Below, in pieces: positions 1-14,600 of a stretch of DNA of 64,000 nucleotides. Numbering within the stretch: position 1 is the first letter of the stretch; every line of letters starts with the position of its first letter. The DNA is from Apium graveolens (taxonomy: Eukaryota > Streptophyta > Magnoliopsida > Apiales > Apiaceae), in NCBI RefSeq assembly GCF_009905375.1, contig NC_133656.1:236738396-236802395 (forward strand). The letters are read 5' to 3'. Under the pieces are notes generated by a model. That model made no database searches and was not told the origin of the DNA. It saw only the letters and a list, made by a program, of their open reading frames with translations. A program made the position numbers and the translations under genes.

Positions 1-3000
1 GGCTGTTTGTCATACACTGATAGGATATCAGATGGATTCTATAACATTCTTGGAATGAATCCATATGTATGGGTGCTGTGCAACGAATCGGAAGAAGGTA
101 GAAGAATACCTTCATTGGTGGAACTTAAATCAATTGAGCCTGATGATACCTCAATGGAGGTGGTTCTTGTTGATCGCTATGGTGATTCAAGGCTTAGGGA
201 GTTAGAAGAGAAAGCACAAGAATTATATTTTGCTTCTGAAAATACTTCGGGTCTTGTGGAGAAACTTGGAAAGCTTGTTGCTGTCTATATGGGGTAAATT
301 CTGATAGCCTTGTTAGACTATTTACGAGCCTGCTGACTGATTAGTGCTTATTACTAGATGTCTATTCTTTTTTAATATCAAATTTAATTTTCTAGGGGAT
401 CTTTTCCAGCAGAGCAAGGTGACCTTCATGTGCACTGGAATATGCTAAGCAAGCAAATTAGGGAGTTGCGGAAGTGCATTATAGTTCCTGTAGGAAGTCT
501 GTCCATGGGTCTTTGTCGACATCGAGCTATTCTCTTTAAGGTAAGGTTGCATTCTATCTGCTGCTATATTTAAGTGTTATTGTCTTAAATGATCAAGTAC
601 TTGTATTACCTAAGAGACTAATTGCCGATGTTCTTTTACTAATTCTGATTCCACAACTATCAATATTTTAACTTGTTTAGATGTCATCATAATCTTGCTA
701 CATTCAATCAAAAAATATTGCTTGTTATTTGCAAGTAAAATTTATAGTGTGAAACTTAAGTTCATAAATATTTTAACAGAGTACCTGATCAAAAGTGTAA
801 CCAGTATTTACATAAGTTTTCTTATCATACTATGTTTTACTTTTCTCTATTACACTTAACTGTTTCAGTTCAAGAATTAAATAACGATTCATTTAGGCTA
901 TGATGCCAAGTAGTTGCTTGCATGGTCTTGAAGCTAATGATATGGCTAGCCTTTTAGGCTAAAGTAGTTGCTCAAATGGTCTTTTAGAAAGTGACCGGGG
1001 CAGTTTGTTTTTTTATATTTAGATTAAATGGTTTAAAATCAACAATGAGGGTCTCACTGGGCTCAAACTAATTTTCAGCATTCCTCATGCACAATAGGCC
1101 ACATAATGATTTTATTATCTAATCAAAGCTTAGATATCTATTTTGATGGATATATAGTGGGATGCATAACTTAGGCTTTCGCCAGATAAGTCACAATATG
1201 AGTATTTTAGTTTGTTAATCTCTCTATCACTTCAGACTTTTTGCGGATATGCAATGATATAATTTAGCCAAGCAATGATATAATTTAGCCAAGTATTTGT
1301 GTAAGAAAAATATAGTAACGAACATGAATAGGAATGTGGAGTTGTCCACCTGTGTTATGTTACAAGAATTTTTCTCCACCCTCTTTTGCTTCTTTTACTG
1401 GTTCTCAATTGCGAAAGCTATTGAGATACTTCTTTCCTGGAAGTTCTAAACAATCTTTTGATGTGTGCTTATAACTGTATATTAAGGTCTCTTTAAAGCT
1501 TGAATATAAGAGACACTTTAGAGATACTAATCAGGTACGACTGGTTCTTCTACAGAAATTGGCAGACTCCATAGGTCTTCCGTGCCGGATAGCTCGAGGG
1601 TGCAAGTATTGTGTTGCAGATCATCGCTCTTCATGTCTAGTTAAAATTGACGATGACAAGAAACTACCAAGGTTACATACATCTCTGATCTTTCCACTTC
1701 ATTTACTTCCTCTGTGTTTCTTTTGCTGTTCTTCAATGTTTTATTCACCAAATGTTTTGTTGCCTATCTATTTTGTGAATGCAGATAAGTCCATGCCGAT
1801 TTTCTTGCTCATATCTATTGTGTTTTCCTTGTTAATCTATAACAATAAAATTATGATGATAAATATAATTTGTTACCCGTACTTCAGTCTTATGACATTT
1901 TGTCAGTACAGTCTTTCAATATTTATGGAAGTACACCTCCCTTAAAAGCATCATCTAGACTTTTAGGAACTTTTGTTGACATTTTTCTAGTTTAAAACAT
2001 ACTGAGAATCTTTTATGTAAATGCTTTATGTTCTTATATTGTCCTTGATATATATATGACTATAACAATTTGGGGGAGCGCACAGATAATAGAAAGCTGC
2101 AGCTTCTCAGATGCTTAAACTTCTGAGAAGGCCATATGAAATTTTATCCAAACATTGATGATGTACTGGGGACACATTATTTTTTCAGTTTATCAAATTA
2201 TCAATTATTAAATTCTTGAACAAATTTCGATGTTGACATGATTTTCTTCTTTTCTCGAACAGCTAAACTATCTTACCTGGCACAAGTCTTTCACTACGTC
2301 AAATGTTTGTTGGATCGCTTTATGGGCGTCCAAGAACAGTTGTGTACCATCTTGACCAGTACTTCCAGTTTTCGAACTATTATCTCCTCAAGTCCCTTTT
2401 ACTTCCGTTTACATAATGTAATGTTGATTTATGATGTATATACAGAAGTTATGCATAATATATCTTAGTTTTGTTTTAATTAAAAACACGTCCTTCAGGT
2501 TTTCCTATAACAAAATTTCTAAATAAACAATATGTACATTTACCTTTTTCCTAAACCTTGAAGTATCGTAAATATATCCAAACGACAGGTAAAAGTAAAT
2601 GGAGGGAGTAGTTATCTAGAAATGATGGACAAAAGTACTCTAGACTCTAGAGTATTTATTTAGTCAGACATGGTAAGGAATACATTATATCCTGTCTAGT
2701 TTGTGAAGTTAAATTTAAATTTTGTTTGATTGCTAAAAAACATTTTGGTGTGCCCTGCTTCCTTCAAATTTTATTTATTCATTTTTTATATGGTTGTCCT
2801 GATACGCGTGCACACTCTTTTTTACAGGGAGTATGTAGTTGATCTAGTTGGAGATCCCGGAAATATCCATGGTCCAGATTCCTCGATCAATGGAGGTGTA
2901 CTTTCTCCTGCTCCTTCACCATTTCAGATGCCTCGTTTAAGAGAATATCAACAAGGGCTGGGAGATGATGTGTCCTTCTGTCAAATTTTGAAGTCAAAAA

Positions 3001-6000
3001 ATGCATTTGCTCCTCCTAGGAATCAGGTTCATCTAGGTATATTTTTTGAGTTTCTATTATTAATTTTTTCTGATTTCCATCGATATTATGCTTGATAAAC
3101 TCAAAATCTTCATGAATGATTGATACAAAATATATAGATTCCTACATAGATAACTTCATTTGAGAAATAGCTGGTCAATGAATGTTGCCGACACCAGTCA
3201 AGCCTATAATGAAAGCTATTGGCAAATATTACCACCTTTAACTTGTTATATATGTGACATATTCTCATCTGATCATGTATACACTTGAAAGCATCAAGAG
3301 CATGGTTGATTTACCATCAAATACATATGAATATGTACATGCAATCTTCATATGACATTGGCAGGCATGTATCTAAGTTATGGAAAATATTGCAAGATAT
3401 CATGAAAACCAAATGAAGTATGAAATCTAAACATACCATTTTGAGCTACTAACCGGAATCACGTTACTTCTATCTTGTAGTCGAAGTACCGAATTTTGTC
3501 GTAGAAGCTATTCATAGTTTTCCTCATCGTTTGTTCTCCTATAAACGACTCTCATATGGTCCATTAATGACACCATCAACCAACATAAATTTAACCCTTT
3601 TCACCAGCTGTAATTACACGAAGGATGTGTAAATCCATGGAAAGGGTGAGTAGACAAGCATCGACGTCAACCTCCCTGTTTTTGTTCAGTCAGTATTATT
3701 TCTATTTTTCTTTTTTTTCCCTCTGATAATGATAAACATATATTGAAGAATTACGACTTCAGAATTCTCATAAAGAAATATCCTTGCTGAAACTTGTTGA
3801 AGATAATTTCGTAGTTGACAAGATATTATTTCAATTTTTTTTCAATTTATCAATACTATTATCTAGTGAGTAGTAGTAAATAAGACGAGATTATCAATAT
3901 TTGCAATATTAAATATGGAACAAGTGTGCAGAATTTTTATGTGTTCTCCATCTTCTTTTACTCTTTTCATCCATAAAAACCTATATAAGTATAGTTTATA
4001 TGTTCCTAAAAAACTTCAAATTTCATAATAAAATATGAGAACACCTCACTAATTGAAATAAACTTAATCAGGGCATATTCCTCAGGGGTTCACAGTATTT
4101 ATAGTGTCTTTTTAGTTTACCTAGACTATAGCTTTGGTATAAATTTACGTGGTTTTCATGAAATCATGGGACATAGTTGTGAATTGATCTTTAATTTTTA
4201 GGAAGCAACATAGAAGGGCGTCCAACAGAGGGCTCTGGCTTCCATGCAAATAGGAAAGAAGTTAGTTACAGTCCCAAAATTCAAGACTCTGGAGGAAAAG
4301 AATCGCTTCAAATTATAGGTGCTGTTTCTGGAGTGATTGCAGTGGATCAATTTTCCGGAGCTGGCGTAGACCAGGAAGTTGTTGGGGCAGCTTACAGTAA
4401 AGATATTGTTGTATCTGAAAGCACAATTTTAAGCATACAGCAACCTAGGCTCAACACATCGGGACAGTCAGGTGTATTGGAGGCTGAAGGTGGACACGGA
4501 AGACAAGGGAGATTTTCTGCAAGATACTTGACTCTTGAGCCTTCTCTTGCCATGGATTGGCTTGAGATCTCGTGGGATGAGTTGCATATCAAGGAACGCA
4601 TTGGAGCAGGTTGGTCAACTTTTTATACTAGCTCTCTGTTATTGGTGTAATCTTGGAAAGTAATATATGTGTTTCTCCCCTTGCAGGTTCTTTTGGGACA
4701 GTTCATCGTGCTGAGTGGCATGGATCGGTTAGTATTTCTTCAGGGCTATCTTACCATTTGACTGACAATATTGCTAGGATATATCTGTTGATAACTAGAT
4801 GTGTTTTTGCATGTTAGCCTTTACCAGTACATGTTTACCATTTGCAGCTCAAGAATTTCTTTTTTCTGATGTTAATTGTGAGTCTGTGACCCATTTTCTC
4901 CTATCTAATTACTTGAGGGTGTGCAAGAAATCCGGTGACCTAAAAAGGCAGAAGAGTTTAAAAGCTTTCTGTTGTAAAGTGCCGAACTTGTTGAACATTT
5001 ATATGTAATATTGATTTTATATGGTGGAACTTGGCATCGAGTGGGTTGCAAACTACCAGAACTAGTTATATGTTGCCTTGTCTTGATTTAACCCTGTGGA
5101 TAGTTATGACATGTTAAATTATTTTTGGTGTTATAATTTCATGGGGTAGAAAGTAGACTATGGTGCAACTTATATGTTGATGTTGGCATTTCTCTTAATA
5201 GTACAAGTGCAGCAGTATCGAATGCAAATTACATTTAATATTCTAATTGTAGATAGAATGATGATATTACTACAGTTACATAATGACTGTTCTCCCAAGA
5301 ACAGATGGGACCCGTGGCTTTAATAAATCTGTCTAAGCCATTCTCTCAGTATGAAAATAGTCGGATGAGATTCTTCAGTTGTGATTTTAATGGTATCCGT
5401 CAACCCGCCCCTTTGCATATTTAGCGCATCCGTGGTTACCAAGCCCCACATATTGTTATGCGAAGCGGATTCTTATAAATACTTGTTACCATAAAAAACA
5501 AACTGGCTCATGTATTATGCATTTATTCACGTATTCATCCGCCAGAACTGTGTAATCCATTTTCGATGATGAACAAAGATAGGATTATAGTGTTCGTTTA
5601 GTTCTCTGTCATTATACTAATCAGCAAGTCTGTAATGTTCTTGCAGGATGTCGCGGTCAAAGTTTTAAGCGTTCAGGACTTTAGTGATGACCAGCTGAAG
5701 GAGTTTCTGAGGGAGGTATGCCTGTTCATATGTTATCCTTTTTACTATTAACTTCTGCTTATTTAATTTATGTGTTATTACTATTATTTGTGTTAATCAT
5801 TCCTCACTTAATACTGTCAGTCCCCAGTTCAGCACTCCTCGACCTCCCCCCTCCACTTCAATGGGGACACTCATCAGATAGTTGATATAGGTTAACAACT
5901 TGATACAGTTTGTTCATCCTTTTTTTAATGCAAATGAGGTGTCTTAATTTGTTCACCCTCCTGATGATTTACCACCAAACATTATATTTTAGGCAATCTT

Positions 6001-8938
6001 AAAGAAGTTTTTGGAAAAATAAAAAAGAATCAGACTAGCAATTTGCCTTTCTAAATACGGATATATTTCTGCATATGTGATGTCGACATATATACGACTT
6101 TCGGTGTTACAATGTACTGCACAGATTTGGATTGATTGTTTATCTGTTAAAAATTTGAATTAGTTTTGTTTTATGTATAGTACACAGGTCTTTAACATGT
6201 TATATATCATGATATAACCTAAAAGTGTGATGACTTCTGTTAAATAAAGGTTGCAATAATGAAGCGTGTCCGTCATCCAAATGTGGTTCTTTTCATGGGC
6301 GCTGTTACAAAGCGTCCTCATTTGTCAATTGTGACGGAATATCTACCTAGGTGAGTTGTATGTCAATTGCATGCTTAGCCGGCTTTTTTTTTCTGTACAA
6401 TCTAACATTGTATTCATCTGTATTTGCAAAACAGAGGTAGTCTGTATCGCATCATACACCGTCCATCAGCTGGGGAAACTTTGGATCCAAGGCGACGATT
6501 ACGAATGGCTCTGGATGTGGTTCGCCCCAAACACATCTTTATTCTTATTTTATTTTGTTATTAAGTGTCTCTACAATAACACATTTTGATGTATATTTTA
6601 AACAGGCAAAGGGTATCAATTATCTTCATTGCCTTAATCCGCCTATAGTACACTGGGATCTGAAATCTCCGAATCTGCTGGTTGACAAAAATTGGACTGT
6701 GAAGGTATCACTATTACTGGAAGTTATGTGTAATTTATTGCGAGATAGTTATTACAAAGAAGGAAATAACCTCATGATATTGAAACTTTTTTAGGTGTGT
6801 GATTTTGGGTTGTCAAGATTCAAAGCCAACACTTTCATATCATCAAAATCAGTTGCTGGAACGGTAATCCCTTGTTTCCAACACAGTTTACATGAAGCTC
6901 TAAGAAAATGACTTCTTGCTACTCTCCGGATGCTATAACTATTACTTGGAAATTTAAAGCATATAACATACTTAATTCCGGAGAGAAAGTTTTGTACAAA
7001 TATCATGATTCATATTGCAGGAATATTAATGATGTATCCTTGCTTTTGTTTGTAGCAATGTTAAGCTATGAATGGATACTATAAATACTATCTCTATCTT
7101 GGTCTTAATAAAGCAAGCTTGTTATCTCGTCTTTCCTGTTAACGTTATTCACAAAATCTGAATCAAAGAAAAAAAAAGTTTTTTGAGAAGAAATACTCAT
7201 TTGATATTTGATGTACAATAGGTTTTTTATAGACTTAATCTCTGCCTATACATCCATCTTTGGCTTCTTTGATTCTTCTTTCTTATTTCAGATACAATAG
7301 TTTTTAACTGCAGTACCCAGTTCTATCTACATTAGAAAGTCAGATGCTTTTACAATACCTTGCAGGGTCAACATTTTCTTTGCAGTCAATCAATCAGCAT
7401 GTAACTCTCTTGCTTTCTCGTTTCAGCCAGAGTGGATGGCCCCTGAGTTCCTTCGTGGAGAACCCTCGAATGAGAAGTCCGATGTTTATAGTTATGGAGT
7501 AATTCTATGGGAGCTTGTGACATTGCAGCAGCCTTGGAGTGGACTTGGCCCCGCGCAGGTTAGTTCTGAAGACTTCTAACAAGTCCATATTTTTCTCTAT
7601 AACGCTGCAGCTTCTTTCATGCCTTCTCTTGTTCTCAAATCTTAACCAGTTACGCGTGTTACTTTTATTTGTTGATTGGCGTGGCTTTGTTAATTCAGGT
7701 GGTTGGGGCTGTAGCTTTCCAAAATAGAAGGCTTGCTATTCCACAGAATACTTCTCCAATTTTGACCTCACTCATGGAATCTTGTTGGTCCGAGTAAGAA
7801 ACTCTCTCTATATCATATGATTTTTTATTGCACTTGCATGAAAGAAGAGGATATAGAAGAGTTTACACATATACTGTAGTATTTACTGTGTGTCACTTTT
7901 ATTTTATTCCATGTATCCCTTCGGATTTCGCAGACCAGAATTTTATATGTAGTATTAGATAAGATCATCATTACATGTCAACACTTCAATACATAATAGG
8001 TTACGCCAAAGATGATTTGATACTTTGTTCAATATATGTGCTGCTAAGATTCTTTTTTTATGGGAATTAAACTTGTGCCAGTATACATTCTCCCAACTGA
8101 TGTGGAGATATCAATAGAATCACTATATTTTTCTTTACTCATAACGAACTTAGGTTGCTGTCAGATGCCTTCTTACTCAAGGTGTCTGAGCTTCTTGGTC
8201 TGACATTTCTGTTGGTATCTAGAGTCATCATCCCAGATATGTACATTATCATTATCGTTTTTTCTCATATACATCAACACTAACAGAAATTATTGTGAGG
8301 CGTATGAGCTCTCTTCTGCGTGCTTCCTTTCCAGACATCGCATCTATTAATTAGTAACCATTAAAAAAATTGTGAAATCTTTTGTATGAACTTTTAATTT
8401 AATCAGTTGACATTTCTTCTTCTTCTAAAAGTTGAAATATCATTTTTTTTAAAGTACTGTCCTTTTAGTGTGCATGTTGATTGTTGAGCTTCTATCTTTA
8501 AGTCCTCATGATATATAGTTCCTGCTTGTCAATCATAATATGACTTGGTTTTTGTTTTGGACATGCTAGTTCCTCTAGGTTTTTGTTTTGTGTAAGCTCT
8601 TTGTTTTTTTAAAAAATTATTTTGAAGGTAGATACTTGGTTTAAAAAAAGAGGTTATTGAACTCATGTTATATACTAGAGTAAAAAAATGTATCGCAAGT
8701 CCTTATCTTTTCTCTATAGTCATTTTAATCATATATATAGATATATTCATTTGGACTTTGAATCGAAACTAAGCAATTCTCAGGTTTCTGCCATAAATCA
8801 TTCATGTATCTGACTAAAACGAAATGTTTCTTCTTTGACAGTGAACCAGCTCATCGACCATCTTTTAAAAGCATTGTTGATACGTTAAAGAAGTTACTGA
8901 AGTCTCCGCCTCAACTCATACAGATGGGAGGATCCTGA
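1..8938 (+). CDS. CTR1-like: CTR1-like Raf-type protein kinase (3' part, 14 exons visible)
   Basis: Serine/threonine kinase of the plant Raf-like MAPKKK group (CTR1/EDR1 type). CTR1 is the negative regulator of ethylene signalling that acts at the ER with the receptors. Exons by splice site and phase: <1-293, 396-540, 1556-1671, 2828-3036, 4202-4609, 4687-4727, 5647-5715, 6250-6350, 6435-6519, 6606-6704, 6795-6863, 7427-7558, 7699-7793, 8842-8938 (TGA 8936-8938). All junctions keep frame. Exons 1-4 encode the EDR1/CTR1 N-terminal domain ([34 protein letters not shown]). Exons 5-14 encode the kinase: loop GAGSFG, VAVK lysine at 5659-5661, DFG at 6801-6809, EWMAPE. The N-terminal motifs and the [16 protein letters not shown] entry to the kinase resemble CTR1 more than EDR1. 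Oddity: the catalytic-loop HRD reads HWD (6651-6659). The 5' end lies outside the window. Confidence 0.93.
1251..1292. repeat. 21-bp perfect tandem duplication in a CTR1-like intron
   Basis: Two identical 21-bp units (1251-1271 and 1272-1292) lie in intron 2. The rest of this intron (541-1555) is AT-rich and I see no other feature in it. Confidence 0.85.
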
Positions 8939-8993
8939 AGAAGAAGTTACTGAAGTCTCCGCCTCAACTGATACAGATGGGAGGATCCTGAAG
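8888..8993 (+). repeat. 53-bp tandem duplication across the CTR1-like stop codon
   Basis: Copy 1 (8888-8940) carries the last 16 sense codons and TGA. Copy 2 (8941-8993) follows directly and differs at one position (C/G in the CAACT[C/G]ATA stretch). Because copy 1 ends the reading frame, copy 2 is untranslated and the protein is not changed. Confidence 0.92.
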
Positions 8994-9315
8994 ACGGTCA
9001 TTCTCTCGAGTTCTCTCTGGCTACATAGTTCTGATCCCAATTACTGAAAACAGTGCTGGTATCTGACTTTCATATTCAATCAACTTAAGTAACTGCCTGA
9101 AGACATTTTACTATCTAACAAATTGAATAAGGCTTAAGCTATGAAATTATCAAGTTAATATAAGCCCGTTTATTCACAAGTGTACCCCTGTAAACTCTGA
9201 AATACTTCAATGAACCTCAACTTTATTATGTAATGGTAACATGGGGATTATTCAACAGGCTTCTATATTCTCAGCCAACTCTCCAGCTATTTGTTTCTTT
9301 TTTTGCCTGCTTGTA

Positions 9316-11614
9316 TGTAACACCCCCTTCTTTAACTAGAAGGGAGATATTACTTAAAATCCAAAACCTGCAAACAGAGCACTAATATATTCCTAAACAA
9401 TAATTAAACAGACTGAAATCTCTAAAATAATATTAAATCTCCAAACAGTCTAAACCAATAATATAAATGTGAAATCTGCAAATAAATAATTAAGTCTAAT
9501 TAAAGATAAAATTCTGAAATCCTAATCAACGAATTGGGGTAGCTCTCCATCACACAGTCCCAGATCCCCCTAAGCACCTGCCAGAAAAAGAATACGGCAT
9601 GAGCCAAACGCCCAGTACGGATTTGGAATACAATTTATTAAACAAAAGATCAGAAATAAATAATCAGCAATTTTCAATAAATAACAATTTTAAAAATAAG
9701 TAAGGATGAAACAACGAGGGCTAGGATATTTCATACCGAGATCAGAACAGATACAAATACACACATCATAGGGTACCTAATGTGTGCAACAGAATGGATA
9801 ACGTGTACGGCATATACAACGTCACCATAAATCAAATCACAAATCAAACTCTGGGTGCACCCACGTATCCTAACAAATATCAAATGCGCAAAAGCTCCTC
9901 CCAAGAGCTAACAGAAGGATACGCCGTGACCAATCACACTGTCACGGAAGTGTCATGTCACTGGTGCCGCAATGACATGGTTGTAGTACCCCTACAGCTG
10001 GTTAACTCGGTATACCCTATATCACGCTAAGGGTTCAAAATAAATATTCTCGCAAAATTTAAAACTCACCTGAGATAAATGATACAAATTTCCAAAGCAG
10101 GTGGGTGTCATAAATAATTTTTGAAAACCACGTAAACAGATATCTAAATTTTCAAAATCAAATTTTAAAACAATTTTCGGAAGTTAAAACGGTCAAAACA
10201 AATATTAACAGAATGAACAGAAAGTAGAATGGAATGAATCAAATAAATATAATGGACAAGAGGAGTAACGCTGAATAAAAGGGGACAGATTCCGTACCTC
10301 GTAAGTCCCAAACTCTAATACTAGTAAAATCCAAAATCCGCAAATAATCCGCTAAATTTCCTGACCCCGATCTAAATAACAATATATAGTTTATTATTAG
10401 CATAGATTCCCTTTACATTATTCAGATTATTTAATAACAGATTTATTACTCGAGAATTAGGCTTATCAGTCTTGCTTTAATATCAATATATAACATTTAA
10501 TATTCAAAGAGAGAAATGATCCTGATGTTGTTCTCTGTACTACATGTGATCTTTATCTTATTAAATATTAATATAAACAATGATGCCTCAAACATGTATT
10601 AACATAGTTTTACCATTCTATATTAACAACTCACATCAACTAAAGATTAAAAATAGTAGCACATGCACCCCTCAGCTACACTTAATACCCTAATTAATAT
10701 ATAAAATCTATCACACTAGTTTATAGACAAGGCACCCAACAAATAATATTATACCTATATGATGACACTATAATAGAATATAACTTATAAAACATGCATA
10801 TGCACTTATGAAATCAACGTAATTCAAGTATCAGTTACGCAGAGTCGCACAAAAATAATATAAAATAATAGAAGTAATAGTTTAGCAAACAAGCTTAATG
10901 TAATGAGTTTATAAATTATAACTCGGTATAACTTTAATATTACAATATCACGGGTTTGGCTCCGGTAAGATTTTACAACAACCTATACACACAGGCACAA
11001 ACTTGAATAACATAATTAATAAAATAACACCCTAACTTACTAATAAGTCAATAGATTATATGCAATTTTCGAAAATAATTAGCTTATACATAACACCAAT
11101 TATTAGCATGCCTCTATCACACATAATATCTATAATCTTATTATAATAATATTTACTAGTACAAAAATATCAATCAAGGAAGCATGTATCATGACCAAAT
11201 ACTATTTTATACCTAAAGACATGATGATACAGTATGCTAAGGAACAATACATAAGCTTGTAAATTACCTTGAAATCAGACCTTATGTTATCGTATCAAAT
11301 TAAGAACTAAGATTCCTCTATTTTCCCTTTCACCAGAGTTCGTCCCCGCACCTCTGTCTCGTCCCCGCGGCTACTCTATTTTTATTAATATACTCGATAA
11401 CCTAACTTAATGGATAAATATATAGGGTGATAGATGCCCTATGACTTTTAGGATTTTAATAATATCAATCCCTTTTCTTTTTAAATTAATCTATCTATAA
11501 ACTAATTCTGATTCTAACTCTAACTCAAATCTAATTATTATTATTATTATTATTATTATTGTTATTATTATCATTATTATTATTATTATTGTAAAATAAT
11601 TCACGTATATTACA
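9316..11614 (-). repeat. Left LTR (3' LTR of the minus-strand element)
   Basis: 2299 bp, from TGTAACACCC to TATTACA. Nearly identical to 16524-18837: by eye I count five single-base differences plus a length difference in the ATT microsatellite near its right end (about 11533-11590). Confidence 0.96.
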
Positions 11615-11620
11615 TATATA

Positions 11621-11627
11621 CCCCCTT
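11621..11627 (-). other. Polypurine tract (probable)
   Basis: On the minus strand this reads AAGGGGG, six bases before the 3' LTR and just after the end of gag-pol. This is the expected place and composition for the plus-strand primer of a Ty3/gypsy element. Confidence 0.6.
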
Positions 11628-11649
11628 AAAAAGGATTCCGTCCCCGGAA

Positions 11650-14600
11650 TCAAACGAAACTAAAACTCGTACCTGAATCGAATAAATGTGGATATTTCTC
11701 ACGAATAGATTCTTCTAATTCCCAAGTAGCTTCTCTCTCAGAATGATTTTTCCACAAAACCTTCACAAACGGAATGGTGTTCTTCCTCAAAACTCGCTCC
11801 TCTCGAGCTAAGATAGCCTCAGCTTCTTCCTCACAAGAAAGATCTTCCCTAATCTTATGGAATGGATACTGAACTATATGTAAGGGATGATATTTGTAAC
11901 CCCTCAAAACTGACACATGAAACACATTATGTACATGAGATAGTTGTGGCGGCAACGCAACTCTATAAGACACTTCCCCCACTTTCTCCATAACATCAAA
12001 AGGTCCAACATATCTCGGACTAAGTTTTCCCTTCATACCAAAACGTTTCACACCCTTACAAGGCGACACCTTTAAGAACACATGATCACCTGGCTCAAAT
12101 CCCCCAAACTTCCTATGTTGGTCCGCGTAACTCTTTTGACGAGATCGAGCTTCCTTCAAACTTTCTTTAACTTTCTCCACCTTCTCATTAGTGATTCTAA
12201 CCAACTCTGGCCCTTCAATAACTCTCTCACCAACTTCATCCCAACAAGATGGTGCCCTACACCTCCTACCATACAAAGCTTCAAATGGTGGCATACCAAT
12301 ACTCGCGTGCCAACTATTATTGTACGCAAACTCAACCAGATACAGGTACTTGTCCCAATCACCTGTCCACTCTAACGCGCAAGCCCTCAACATATCCTCC
12401 AATGTCTGAATCGTCCTCTCTGACTGTCCATCGGTCTGCGGATGATAAGCTGTACTGAAATTAAGCCTCGTACCCCAAGCTTGCTGGAATCCCTTCCAAA
12501 AACGCGATGTAAACCTCGTATCTCTGTCAGAAACTATCGACACAGGCACACCATGAAGCCTAACAATATCTCGCTGAAAAATCTCTGCCAACTCATGAAT
12601 AGGAGTAGTCTCTCTAATAGGCAAGAAGTGAGCGGACTTAGTAAGTCTATCAACCACCACCCATATGACATCGTTCTTCTTGAAGGTCCTCGGCAAATGA
12701 GTCACAAAATCCATAGTAATGTTTTCCCACTTCCAAACTGGAATATCTAGCTGCTGCAACAATCCACTAGGCCTCTGATGGTCTATCTTCACTTGTTGAC
12801 ATGTAAGACATTTTCCCACAAATTCTGCTATATCTCCCTTCATTCCACTCCACCAAAAGTGCTTCTTCAAATCCCTATACATCTTGGTGGAACCTGGATG
12901 GATAGAGAATGAAGAACTATGAGCCTCCTTCAAAATTTCCTCACGAATCGTCGGGTCTGCGGGCACGCACAATTTACTACCCAACCACATCACACCCTCA
13001 TCATCGACATGAAATTGTGTTTGCTTTCCACCTGCCACCTCGGATCTAATAGCTTCCAAACCTGTATCACTCTTCTGAGCTTCCTTAACCCTTGAAACAA
13101 GATTCGGTTCCACTTTCAAATTTGCAATGCTACCACTTGATCCTCTAACATACAACTCAACACCCAAGCGCTCCAAATCTGAAATAAGGTGCGGCTGAGT
13201 AATGAGAGATGCAACACTCCCCAAGTTCTTCCTACTAAGAGCATCTGCCACTACATTCGCCTTCCCCGGATGGTACTGAATATTTGCATCATAATCCTTA
13301 AGAAGTTCAAGCCACCTCCGCTGCCTCATGTTAAGCTCCTTCTGAGTAAAGATGTATTTGAGACTCTTGTGATCAGTAAAGATGTCACAAGTCTCTCCAT
13401 AAAGATAGTGTCTCCAGATCTTCAAAGCAAAGACCACTGCTGCTAACTCCAAGTCATGGGTAGGATAATTCACCTCATATGGTTTAAGCTGCCTAGAAGC
13501 GTAAGAAATCACTTTCCCATGTTGCATAAGAACACATCCCAATCTTCTCTTAGAAGCATCACTATACACCTGAAAACCTCCACTCCCTGATGGCAACACA
13601 AGTATTGGAGCTGACACCAACCTCTTCTTTAACTCTTGAAAGCTCTTCTCACGATCATCATTCCACTCGAACTTAATTCCCTTCCTCATTAGCTGAGTCA
13701 ATGGTAAAGCTATGGAAGAGAAACCTTCCACAAAACGCCTATAGTAGCCTGCCAAACCCAAGAAACTCCTTACCTCCGTCACATTGCTAGGTCTGGGCCA
13801 ATTAGTAATAGCCTCGACTTTCGCAGGATCCAACTCAATGCCCCTACTAGATACAACATGCCCCAAGAATGCCACTTCCTCCAACCAGAATTCACACTTG
13901 GAAAATTTTGCAAACAACTTCCTCTCCCTCAAAATTTTAAGTACAGTACGTAAATGCTCCTCATGCTCCTCTCTGCTCCTAGAGTATATCAAGATATCAT
14001 CGATGAAGACCACCACGAATTTATCCAGATAATCATGAAAGACCCGATTCATCAAATCCATAAATACCGCTGGTGCATTCGTCAACCCAAAGGACATCAC
14101 GAGAAACTCATAATGACCATAACGAGTGCGAAATGCAGTCTTCGGAATATCTTCCTCCCTAACTCGTAACTGATGGTAGCCAGATCTCAAATCTATCTTC
14201 GAAAAGTACTTCGCCCCTTGTAACTGATCAAACAAGTCATCAATGCGTGGCAAAGGATACCTGTTTCTGATAGTCACCTTATTCAACTCCCTGTAGTCAA
14301 TGCACAACCTCATGGAACCATCCTTCTTCTTCACAAATAACACAGGAGCGCCCCAAGGAGACACACTTGGCCTAATAAATCCCCTATCCAACAACTCTTG
14401 CAACTGCTCCTTCAATTCTTGCAACTCAAGTGGTGCCATACGGTAAGGCGCCTTGGAAATAGGCTCGGCACCTGGAACAAGTTCAATAGTAAACTCCACC
14501 TCTCTATGTGGTGGCAAACCTGGTAGCTCGTCGGGGAACACATCTTCATACTCCTTCACAACTGGATAATTCTCGATGCGAGGTTCATCCTTCGATGTAT

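Noticed and set aside
2597..2611. GGAGGGAGTA string resembling a Stowaway MITE end (also near 19732)
   Set aside because: No matching inverted end or TA duplication found at a sensible distance.
9782..10030. 82-codon plus-strand frame repeated in both LTRs (also 16990-17238)
   Set aside because: It is conserved only because the LTRs are near-identical copies; it has no known motif and is antisense to the element.
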